A DNA stretch of 64,000 nucleotides from Chitinophagales bacterium. Its GTDB lineage: Bacteria > Bacteroidota > Bacteroidia > Chitinophagales > Saprospiraceae. Under the pieces are notes generated by a model that ran no database searches, was not told the origin of the DNA, and saw only the letters and a list, made by a program, of their open reading frames with translations. Location of the stretch: positions 1 to 64,000 of the forward strand of contig JAAFJY010000038.1 of assembly GCA_013299105.1 (NCBI GenBank). Reading direction: 5' to 3'. A program made the position numbers and the translations under genes. This document shows, piece after piece, positions 1 to 7,049 of the stretch (the first letter of the stretch is position 1; every line of letters begins with the position of its first letter).

Positions 1-69
1 GCGTCCCTTGGAAAAGTGACCTCGTTTGATTACCATCGTAATTTAGATTTTGAAACCACAAATTACTAG
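1..69 (+). CDS. C-terminal end of an unidentified protein (partial)
   Basis: Frame 1 is open from the window edge to a TAG at 67-69 and gives 22 residues ending DFETTNY. It may be the tail of a gene that begins before the window. The piece is too short to identify, and chance openness cannot be excluded. A repeat-bearing intergenic stretch follows. Confidence 0.3.
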   Translation, partial: ASLGKVTSFDYHRNLDFETTNY

Positions 70-117
70 GCCGATTCCCTTTTACAAAATCCTCAAAATT
101 CTGCCCCAGAATTTTTA

Positions 118-255
118 AACAGCTTCGTAGGCTTCTTGCGAAGCAAGACCCTGTCTTTGGAATCCATTTTCTACAAAGCTTTTGGCTTCTTGTGAAGCGC
201 ACACGCTAATGGGATTTCAAGGGTGTAATGGATATTTCGTTACACGTTTGGACAA
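118..255 (+). repeat. Half copy of the four-hairpin GCTTCTTGCGAAGC repeat
   Basis: This stretch matches the right half of the two full copies at 4815-5040 and 23995-24215. It has a first hairpin GCTTCTTGCGAAGC, then a segment with ACAAAGCTTTTGGCTTCTTG, then the tail GCTAATGGGATTTCAAGG and a segment ending CGTTACACGTTTGG. The tail is nearly identical, in inverse orientation, to 23995-24030. The left two hairpins are missing. No gene is seen between 70 and 359 apart from this element. Confidence 0.75.
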
Positions 256-359
256 CTGGAATGGTTATAGGCTTCAATCAAAACCAAGCATTCAATTTTA
301 ATAAATATTTCATACTTTGCTTTTTTAGCTGCCTAATTTTTTTGTAAAACTTCATTCTA

Positions 360-818
360 TTAGTGAAACCATCTTTGGAAAAAGATCACTTCTTTAATTT
401 TTTTGCTAACATAAATCAATTCAATTACTTGAAAATCATTACTAAATATATCATGTGAATTTTTTATAATAACTTCCTTGTTATTTGAATATTCTAAAAT
501 ATTATTTTTGGTTTCTTCGATTGATTTCAAAACGAACGCAGTATTCGAATCTTGTGTAAATATTTTGGGGGAAGAAGTAAATTGCTTGGTATGATTAAAT
601 AATTCGGCAAATATGTTATCCAAAACACCTTCAAGTTCTCCTAATTGCAATTTTACTTTTAGGTTATCATCAATTGTTGTGAATGATAAGTTTTTGTTAC
701 CTTTTAATTCAGTTTCCTCAAATGATATTACTGAAAGCATATACCCATCTGATAGTATCTCAAAAATACGGTTTAGATAATAAATTTGAGTTTCTAATTC
801 AGGTTGAAACATAGCCAT
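360..818 (-). CDS. Hypothetical protein, 152 aa
   Basis: This 152-residue protein was not recognised. It is soluble-looking and rich in Asn, Ile, Lys and Glu, with no signal peptide, membrane segment or metal motif. The ATG at 816-818 is used; a second in-frame ATG two codons on is equally possible. The gene is clearly more AT-rich than its neighbours, which may mean a recent arrival or weak expression. It stands alone, with the smc gene downstream on the same strand after about 140 bp and a repeat remnant on its other side. No function can be inferred. Confidence 0.6.
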   Translation of the reverse strand: MAMFQPELETQIYYLNRIFEILSDGYMLSVISFEETELKGNKNLSFTTIDDNLKVKLQLGELEGVLDNIFAELFNHTKQFTSSPKIFTQDSNTAFVLKSIEETKNNILEYSNNKEVIIKNSHDIFSNDFQVIELIYVSKKIKEVIFFQRWFH

Positions 819-955
819 TGGTTTTCGCTTTTAAAAAAATAATACAAGCACGTATATTGATAAGATAAAACATCTTGAACATGAAGATAAGCTCGGTCTA
901 TGAACATTGCAAATTTCTTTGCTTTGAATTGTAAAGGCACCAAATCCCTCACCAC

Positions 956-3900
956 TCAATTCAAAGCCACCTCAAAAGCCCCCACATTGTCATAATCCCT
1001 AAAATCCACGGGCATTACACCCGATACACCTTGCTCCACCATGTACACCCCATAAATCGTATCCACCGCAGCCATCGTAAGCTTGTTGTGAGTAACAATA
1101 ATGAACTGCGATTCCTTCGAGAATTTCTTGATGATGCGGTTGAACTTGGTGATGTTGGCATCGTCCAAGGGGGCATCTACTTCGTCGAAAATACAGAAGG
1201 GCGCGGGCTTGAGCAGGTACAAGGCAAACAGCAAGGCAGTCGCGGTCAGGGTTTTTTCGCCGCCGGAGAGCTGGCTGATGGTCTGCGGGCGCTTGCCTTT
1301 GGGTTTGGCCACGATTTCGATCTTGGAATCGAGCGGGTTGTCGGGATCGAGCAGGATCAGGTCGCAGTTGTCGTCTTCGGTGAAGAGGCTGCGGAATACG
1401 TCGATGAAGTACAAACGCGCCTTGTCGAAAGCCTCCAAAAACTGGCGGGTTGCCGTTTCTTCGATCTCCTGGATGGTTTGCTCCAGGGATTTTTTAGCGG
1501 CCACGATGTCGTCCCTTTGCTGCGAAATGCTGTCGTAGCGCACCTTGATCTCGTCGTAAGCTTCTACGGCCATGGGGTTGATCTCGCCATAAGTATCCAG
1601 GCGTTTTTTGAGCTTGTCCACCTCTTCTTGTAGCTCGGCTTCGGGGCGGGTGCTTTTTACTTCTTCGTTCAGGATGTCGTTGATGCCAATTTCAAACTCG
1701 ATGCGCAGGCGTTGGGCAATGGAGCTGATTTCAAATTTGACATCGTTGAACTGGTCTTTTTGGGTATTGATTTTGATTTGTAAATCCTGTTGCTGACGGG
1801 TCAGTTTGCGCAGGCGGTCTTCCATTTCCACCATGCCACTGCGGGCTTGGAAGTAGAGCTGCTCCGCCTCGGTGAGGGAGGTTTCGCGGCTGCCCCTTTC
1901 GCCATAAAAATTTTGCAACTGCACGGTCATTTGATCGAGCTCCTGGTTGAGGATGTCGATTTCCTGGCCAGCGTTGACGATGGCTTGCTGGTTGACGAGC
2001 ATCGACTGCTTGGCCTCGGCAATTTGTTTTTCGCGGAAACTCAATTCCTGCTGGAAAGTATTGACCTTGTTTTGTTGGCGGATGAACTGGATGTTTTTTT
2101 CATTGTACGCTGCCGAGGCCTGGCTCAATTGATCGGCCAATTGGCGGTAAGAGCCATCGGTTTCGGAAATTTTGGCCTTTACTTCCTCCAAAGCCAACAA
2201 GCGCGCTTGCAAGTCTTTCTCGATTTGGGCCACGCTTTGGCTCAACTCGGTGATGCGTTGCTCGTGGTCGGCCCTTTTGCTGGCGACTTCCGAAATCAGG
2301 GTCTCAAAGTTTTGCAAACTGGTCGCCAAGCCTACTTTTTCCTGGGCCAATTTGTTGAGCACCAAGCGTTGTTGCTGGATTTCGAGGTCCGAGCGCTTGG
2401 TTTTGAGCTGGTCAACCTTTTCTTTCAGGCTGAAATAGCTGCTGGACAGGCGGTTTTCTTCCTGCTCGCCTTTTTTGATGGCTTCTTCCAGTATTTCGAG
2501 GTTCTTTTTACGGCCAATTTTTTTGCCTTCAAACAAGCCAATCGAGCCGCCCGACAAGCTGAACCTGCGCTTGGTGATGCGCCCACTGCGCGACAACAAC
2601 ACGATGTCTTGATCGGGCAAAGTGCCGGAAATTTCGTCTTTTTCACTCATCAGCACATTTTCGAGCAGGTAGCTGACGAGGTTGCGGTATTGAGGTTCGG
2701 TTTGTACCAATTCGATGGCCATTTGCGTATCAGGCAAAAGGGTCATCGGTGGCTGGTAGTCGGTAAAAGACTCCAAAACGAAGAAATTGGCCTTGCCTTT
2801 TTGGGTTTTGCCCAACAATTCAACCGCTTGGTAAGCGTCTTCCAACTTGGGCACTACATAATAATTAAGGTAGGGCTCCAGGTAGTTTTCGATGGCAATC
2901 CGGTAGTCTTCTTTCACGTAAATCAGGTCCGAAAGCAGGGGCGCGTCTTTGTTCCATTCCTTGCTTTTGGCCAAAAACTGAATGGACTCAGGGAAGCCTT
3001 CCAGGTTTTCGACCATGCTTTTGGTCAGCTTGAATTCGTTGCGCTTGGCATCGAGTTCGCGGCGAACCTTGGCCATTTTCTGGTTGAGTTCGTTGAGTTC
3101 GGTCTCGCTTTTTTGCAAATCCTGGATGCGCTGTTCTTCGGCTTTTTCCAGGCTGCTTACAATATCGCCTTGGCTTTTTTCTTGTTTTTCGAGTTCGGCT
3201 ACTTTTTGCTGCAAGCCAGCAATAGCTTCGGTGCGTTGCTCAATTTCGGCTTCGCTTTGGCTCAGGTTGCGGCGGTGGTTGTCGATCTGGTTGAGGCTGA
3301 TGGCCTTTTGCTTCTCCAGTTCGTTCACCGCCCGTTCGAGGGCTTGCTGGTTTTGCATTACTGCGTCTAGGTCGGCCTTCATGGTGCCGTGGCCGCCGCG
3401 AATTTTTTCCAGGTTTTGCTCGGCAGTTTCCAGTTCTAGTTCCAAGCGGGCTTCCACCCTTTTCTCGACCTGCAATTCAGAACGGTAATGCTCCACGTCT
3501 TGCTCCAATTGCACGATGCGTTGGCGGGCGGCACGGATTTCACCTTCCAGTTTGAGCTGGTTTTGCTGCACAAACTGCTGCTTTTGCTCCATCATCTTGC
3601 GGTCGTTCTCCAGGCCACGGATGCGGCCCACCAGGCTGTTGAGGTCGTGTTGGCGTTCGGAGAGGGCCTTTTCTTTGTCGAGGTGGGTTTTGTGTTCTTG
3701 TTCCAAAACGGCTTCCAACTGGCGGCTTTCCACGTCCACTTTGCGGTAAGCATCCTGGTCTTGCTCGATGATGGCGGTCAAAGACTTGTGTTTGTCTTTG
3801 AGCGTGGCCACTTTCAAGAGGGAAAGATCTACGCTCAAGAGCTTGTATTCCTCGCGCAACTCAAAGTATTTCTGGGTGCGTTTGGCTTGTTTTTCCAGGG

Positions 3901-4510
3901 ATTTGAGGTTGCCGCTGATTTCGTGCAAGAGGTCTTCGATGCGCTCCAGGTCGTCGGCGGTGCTGCGGAGCTTGTTGAGGGTTTCTCGTTTGCGCATTTT
4001 GTACTTCGACACCCCAGCGGCCTGCTCGAACATCTTGCGGCGCGAGTCTTCCTTGTCTTCCAAAATGTCGTCCACCATGCCCAGGGCGATGATGGCGTAA
4101 GAATTGGAGCCGATGCCCGTGTCCAAAAACAAGCTGGTGATGTCTTTCAAACGGCAAGTCACGCCGTTGAGTCGGTATTCACTTTCGCCAGTGCGGTACA
4201 GGATGCGCGAAATGGTGACTTGGTTGTAATCGGTGGGCAGCAGGTTGCGGGTGTTCTCAAAAGTAAGCGAGACCTGCGCGATCCCGGAAGGCTTGCGTTT
4301 TTTGGTGCCGTTGAAAATCACGCTCGACATTTGGTCCAAGCGCAATTCCCTACTGCTCTGCTCACCAAGCACCCAGCGAATGGAGTCCACGATATTCGAC
4401 TTCCCCGATCCATTGGGGCCTACAATGCCAATCACATCCTCGTTGAAATTGACGATGGTTTGATTCGCAAAACTCTTGAACCCCTTGATTTCCAAACTCT
4501 TCAAACGCAT
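956..4510 (-). CDS. smc: Chromosome segregation protein SMC
   Basis: This is the bacterial SMC condensin ATPase (1184 aa), which with ScpA and ScpB organises and segregates the chromosome. The N-terminal ABC half carries Walker A GPNGSGKS near residue 32. A long coiled coil follows, then a hinge (about residues 500-670, with YLEPYLNYYVV), a second coiled coil, and the C-terminal half with signature LSGGEKTLTA and Walker B FCIFDEVDAPLDD. The frame is open 13 codons further upstream, but the family start MRLKSLEIKGF fits the ATG at 4510. Length is normal for the family. scpA and scpB are not in the window. A TAnnTTTG-like box on the minus strand at 4634-4641 could be its promoter, with no good -33 partner. 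Long ORFs on the opposite strand are coding shadows. Confidence 0.97.
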   Translation of the reverse strand: MRLKSLEIKGFKSFANQTIVNFNEDVIGIVGPNGSGKSNIVDSIRWVLGEQSSRELRLDQMSSVIFNGTKKRKPSGIAQVSLTFENTRNLLPTDYNQVTISRILYRTGESEYRLNGVTCRLKDITSLFLDTGIGSNSYAIIALGMVDDILEDKEDSRRKMFEQAAGVSKYKMRKRETLNKLRSTADDLERIEDLLHEISGNLKSLEKQAKRTQKYFELREEYKLLSVDLSLLKVATLKDKHKSLTAIIEQDQDAYRKVDVESRQLEAVLEQEHKTHLDKEKALSERQHDLNSLVGRIRGLENDRKMMEQKQQFVQQNQLKLEGEIRAARQRIVQLEQDVEHYRSELQVEKRVEARLELELETAEQNLEKIRGGHGTMKADLDAVMQNQQALERAVNELEKQKAISLNQIDNHRRNLSQSEAEIEQRTEAIAGLQQKVAELEKQEKSQGDIVSSLEKAEEQRIQDLQKSETELNELNQKMAKVRRELDAKRNEFKLTKSMVENLEGFPESIQFLAKSKEWNKDAPLLSDLIYVKEDYRIAIENYLEPYLNYYVVPKLEDAYQAVELLGKTQKGKANFFVLESFTDYQPPMTLLPDTQMAIELVQTEPQYRNLVSYLLENVLMSEKDEISGTLPDQDIVLLSRSGRITKRRFSLSGGSIGLFEGKKIGRKKNLEILEEAIKKGEQEENRLSSSYFSLKEKVDQLKTKRSDLEIQQQRLVLNKLAQEKVGLATSLQNFETLISEVASKRADHEQRITELSQSVAQIEKDLQARLLALEEVKAKISETDGSYRQLADQLSQASAAYNEKNIQFIRQQNKVNTFQQELSFREKQIAEAKQSMLVNQQAIVNAGQEIDILNQELDQMTVQLQNFYGERGSRETSLTEAEQLYFQARSGMVEMEDRLRKLTRQQQDLQIKINTQKDQFNDVKFEISSIAQRLRIEFEIGINDILNEEVKSTRPEAELQEEVDKLKKRLDTYGEINPMAVEAYDEIKVRYDSISQQRDDIVAAKKSLEQTIQEIEETATRQFLEAFDKARLYFIDVFRSLFTEDDNCDLILLDPDNPLDSKIEIVAKPKGKRPQTISQLSGGEKTLTATALLFALYLLKPAPFCIFDEVDAPLDDANITKFNRIIKKFSKESQFIIVTHNKLTMAAVDTIYGVYMVEQGVSGVMPVDFRDYDNVGAFEVALN

Positions 4511-4576
4511 GTGCTTACTGGTTTTTTCTGTTTTGAGGTAAAAACTCAAGACAGTGGGCTTGTTGCTCGTCGCTCG

Positions 4577-4596
4577 TTCAAGTCTCCAGACTTGAA
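4577..4596. promoter_or_regulatory. 20-bp palindrome upstream of smc
   Basis: TTCAAGTCT-CC-AGACTTGAA is a perfect inverted repeat with 9-bp arms. It lies 67-86 bp before the smc start, inside the presumed leader. It could be an operator or a leader hairpin; the sequence does not show which. Confidence 0.35.
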
Positions 4597-4680
4597 TGCG
4601 ACATTGGCGCGTCTCTGACGCATTGCCAGCCTACAAAAGTAGGTAAAAGCTCCTCCCCTAGCCGTTGATAAGCAAAAGAG

Positions 4681-4703
4681 TTATCCACAAGGACTGTGGA
4701 AAA
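4681..4703. promoter_or_regulatory. DnaA-box-like pair upstream of smc
   Basis: TTATCCACA (4681-4689) is a perfect match to the general DnaA box. Five bases later comes TGTGGAAAA (4695-4703), one mismatch from the inverted box TGTGGATAA. No larger cluster of boxes or AT-rich unwinding element is evident, so this is a candidate DnaA-binding site rather than a proven origin. Confidence 0.3.
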
Positions 4704-4814
4704 GGTGGAAAGTTTTGAACACAAAAAAGGAAAGTGGTGGAAAACTGGGGGACTGGGGCGAAATAATAAGACATTCACATTTTAGCACTGATACATTAAT
4801 GCACCCCTAATACC

Positions 4815-5040
4815 CAGCTTCGCAAGAAGCTTAACATTTGTAGAAACCCGATGTTCGACCCGATTTCTCAACTACTGGCTTCGCAAGAAGCCTAAGATTT
4901 TTGATTTCTTGGGCTTCTTGCGAAGCCCAGACCCGCCTTTGGGTCCCACCTGTGCTACAAAGCTTTTAGCTTCTTGCGAAGCACGCCCGCTAATGGAATT
5001 TCGAGGTCAATTATTAGGATTTCGCTGCCCGTTTTGAAAC
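4815..5040 (+). repeat. Full four-hairpin repeat (copy 2)
   Basis: Four copies of the hairpin core lie in this element: two as GCTTCGCAAGAAGC (about 4817-4830 and 4878-4891), then two in the opposite sense (about 4912-4927 and 4969-4982). The middle pair faces each other and would fold into one long stem of about 20 bp. The same architecture is seen in 23995-24215 on the other strand, and half of it at 118-255. The gap 4511-5374 otherwise holds a palindrome, DnaA-like boxes, the next repeat family and no supported gene. Confidence 0.85.
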
Positions 5041-5053
5041 TGGTTTGGGCTTT

Positions 5054-5246
5054 AGTGACAAGCCACGAATAAACCTTACCAAATCGCAACTTCGTTGCCT
5101 CGCTGCGCGAGGCCATTTTTGGAACACGGATGACACGGATGACACGGATTAAGCGGATTTACACGGATTTTCAGCATGACGTTGACCATGATGTTGACAA
5201 CTGGCAATTAAAAAATTGGTAAGGTTTATTTTTGAACCGTTACTTA
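5054..5246 (+). repeat. CACGGAT-type dispersed repeat, copy R1
   Basis: The element starts with GCCACGAATAAA, passes through the hairpin GCCTCGCTGCGCGAGGC, then tandem ACACGGATG units, then GACGTTGACCATGATGTTGAC, and ends TTATTTTTGAACCGTTAC. It is closely similar along its length to 35829-36010, with shorter relatives at 34108-34205 and 37311-37432. Confidence 0.8.
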
Positions 5247-5328
5247 TCCTTCAATTAAACTCAAGCATTCATTCATCAAAATACATAGACCTTATTTTAT
5301 TTTGTTTCCAGCCAACCAGTTTTGAAGT

Positions 5329-5361
5329 TTACGTTTACCAAACTTTTGAAGTTGAGCAAAC
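5329..5361. repeat. Short hairpin motif downstream of the aminotransferase
   Basis: A segment with arms CGTTTACCAAAC and GAGCAAACG lies just past the aminotransferase stop. Its core (TTTACCAAACTTTTGAAGTT) is nearly the same as the loop of the long hairpin at 6586-6642 on the gene's other side. It could act as a terminator or be a remnant of a small element. Confidence 0.4.
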
Positions 5362-5374
5362 GCAAAGGCCAAAA

Positions 5375-6550
5375 CTAGACTGGCAGCATGGTTTTAGCCT
5401 TTGCTGCCGCCTTGAAGCACCCCAACAACACCTCAAAATCACCCTCGTCATTGTACACATTCGGTGCCACCCGGATGGCATTGCCGCGCACTGAAACCAA
5501 GACTCGTTTTTCACTGAATTGTTGTTGCAAAACGGCAGGGTCAATGTTTTCACCCAAGCGCACCCCGATCAGGTGATTGGCGCGGCTTTCGAAGGGATCG
5601 ACCTGGCAACCCAAATCCTGCAAGGCCGCAATGGTATCGCGTGAAATTCTGGCACAATAGGCCTGGATATTGTCAATGCCCCATTCCAGCAACTGCCGCA
5701 TGGCTTCGGCAAACATCGGCGCGAGTACAAATTGGCTTTGTTCGCCCATCGAATAACGCCCTGCGCCGGGTTGGTAAGCAGGTTGGTAATTGACCAAATT
5801 GCGGAAATCTTCGCTGTGCAGGCGGTTGATCCAGTTTTCTTCAATGGGTGTACCCTGGTCAAAAAGCGGACCGTAATAAGCAGCACCCAAAGAATAAGGC
5901 CCCATCAGCCACTTGTAGCCGCCACACACCACCGCATCGGGTTGGAATTTGGCTACATCGAAGGATAAAGCCCCTATCGACTGGGTGCCGTCGATGACCA
6001 AGGCCGAGCCCACTGAGCGGGCTTTTTGGCCAATGGCTTCGAGGTCGTACAAAGTGCCGTCGGCCCAATGGACATGGCCTAAAGTGACTACTGCGGTTTT
6101 TTCGTCGATTCCATCCAAAACGGCTTGGGTAAGGGCCTGTCCACGGTTACTGGACGGGGCAGCGGAGACGGTTTTGAGGCTGCCGTTTTTTTCTTCCACC
6201 AAACGTTGCCAAATGTAAAAGTTACTGGGGAATTGTTCGGCGGCCAGCACAATGTTTTGGCCAGCCCGAAAAGGCAAATTTCTGGCTACATTCGCCAAAC
6301 CATACGATACCGAAGGTACAATGGCTACCCTTTGTGGATCCGAAATGTTCAAAATGGCCGCAAAACGGGCTTTTACTTCATTGGGAGCGCCGAAAAAATC
6401 AGGGATGGTGGTTTCCCAGGGGCTGTTTTTGCGCAGCACACTTCTCAGCCCAATCTCGTCCACCGATTTCATTTGGGGCGACATGTAGGCGCAATTGAGG
6501 TAGGTTATGTCTTCGGGGATGGAGAAAAGGTGTTTTTGGCAAGAGAGCAT
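5375..6550 (-). CDS. Class V aminotransferase-fold PLP enzyme
   Basis: This 391-aa cytosolic PLP-dependent enzyme belongs to the class V aminotransferase group (cysteine desulfurase, isopenicillin-N epimerase and kynureninase relatives). Visible features are the cofactor Asp in DGTQS (D187) and the Schiff-base Lys in GGYKWLMGPY (K213). The exact substrate is not evident. No Cys-containing desulfurase loop is obvious, so a desulfurase call is not supported. It starts at the ATG at 6550, is transcribed away from yciH, and is flanked on both sides by related hairpin sequences (5330-5360 and 6586-6642). It is probably monocistronic. Confidence 0.85.
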   Translation of the reverse strand: MLSCQKHLFSIPEDITYLNCAYMSPQMKSVDEIGLRSVLRKNSPWETTIPDFFGAPNEVKARFAAILNISDPQRVAIVPSVSYGLANVARNLPFRAGQNIVLAAEQFPSNFYIWQRLVEEKNGSLKTVSAAPSSNRGQALTQAVLDGIDEKTAVVTLGHVHWADGTLYDLEAIGQKARSVGSALVIDGTQSIGALSFDVAKFQPDAVVCGGYKWLMGPYSLGAAYYGPLFDQGTPIEENWINRLHSEDFRNLVNYQPAYQPGAGRYSMGEQSQFVLAPMFAEAMRQLLEWGIDNIQAYCARISRDTIAALQDLGCQVDPFESRANHLIGVRLGENIDPAVLQQQFSEKRVLVSVRGNAIRVAPNVYNDEGDFEVLLGCFKAAAKAKTMLPV

Positions 6551-6585
6551 ATGGATGAGGATTTTTTGGCTGAACCAGAAATTGA

Positions 6586-6642
6586 CGGATAGTCTGCACG
6601 TTTACCAAACTTTGGAAGTTTAGCAAACGTGCAGACTATCCG
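6586..6642. terminator. Perfect 18-bp inverted repeat at the end of yciH
   Basis: Bases 6586-6603 and 6625-6642 are perfect reverse complements (CGGATAGTCTGCACGTTT and its complement) around a 21-base loop. The right arm covers the last codons and the stop of the SUI1 gene, so transcription of that gene runs straight into the hairpin. There is no T-run, so a role as processing or stabilising hairpin is as likely as termination. The loop repeats the motif seen at 5329-5361. Confidence 0.5.
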
Positions 6643-6998
6643 CCCGCTTTTTTGCTTTGGGTGTAGCCTTTTTCGATCAAAAGCTTGAGGACTTTGTCGC
6701 GGTGGTCGCCTTGGATCACAATTTCGCCGTCCTTGGCGCTGCCGCCTACGCCACATTTGGTTTTCAGGAATTTACCGAGTTCTTCCAGAGCGTCATTGGG
6801 GCCGATGAAGCCTGTGATCAGGGTCACTTCCTTGCCGCCGCGTTGCTTGCGGTCGATCTGGATGCGCAGTTTTTGTTGATTGGCTGGCAGTTCGGCTGCT
6901 GCTTCTTCCTCTTCGTATGCGTAGTTGAAGTCGGGGTCGGTGGAATAAACCACGCCGATTCTTTTGTCTTTGTCCTTTCCTTTGTCTTTCTTACTCAT
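6636..6998 (-). CDS. yciH: SUI1/eIF1-like translation factor (YciH)
   Basis: This 120-aa protein has a Lys/Asp-rich N terminus and a C-terminal SUI1 (eIF1) domain. The domain carries QIDRKQRGGKEVTLITGF, then KTKCGVGGSAKDGEIVIQGDHRD, the typical core of bacterial YciH. In Archaea and eukaryotes such proteins proofread start-codon choice; the bacterial role is less clear. Start ATG at 6998. The gene lies between hscA-type hsp70 (upstream, same strand, own terminator) and the aminotransferase, and ends inside a long hairpin. Confidence 0.9.
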   Translation of the reverse strand: MSKKDKGKDKDKRIGVVYSTDPDFNYAYEEEEAAAELPANQQKLRIQIDRKQRGGKEVTLITGFIGPNDALEELGKFLKTKCGVGGSAKDGEIVIQGDHRDKVLKLLIEKGYTQSKKAGG

Positions 6999-7027
6999 GC
7001 TTGTATAAATATGGTAAAATGACGAAA

Positions 7028-7047
7028 AGACAGGGCATGCCCTGTCT
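7028..7047 (-). terminator. Terminator of the Hsp70/HscA gene
   Basis: AGACAGGGCATGCCCTGTCT is a perfect 20-bp palindrome 3 bp past the stop of the chaperone gene. On the minus strand it is followed by TTTTCGTCATTTT. This fits an intrinsic terminator. Confidence 0.75.
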
Positions 7048-7049
7048 CT

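Noticed and set aside
1031-4618. Long open frames on the plus strand across smc, up to 526 codons
   Set aside because: They are exact antisense shadows of a complete, motif-bearing smc gene and have skewed, repetitive composition.
4815-5040. CRISPR or riboswitch reading of the GCTTCTTGCGAAGC hairpins
   Set aside because: The four units alternate in orientation with unequal spacers, and the element occurs unlinked to any one gene type.
5120-5175. CRISPR-like look of the ACACGGATG units
   Set aside because: Units are 9-12 bp with no unique spacers of constant length and no cas gene.
5216-5494. 92-codon plus-strand frame near the aminotransferase end
   Set aside because: Half lies in repeat R1 and half is antisense to the aminotransferase.
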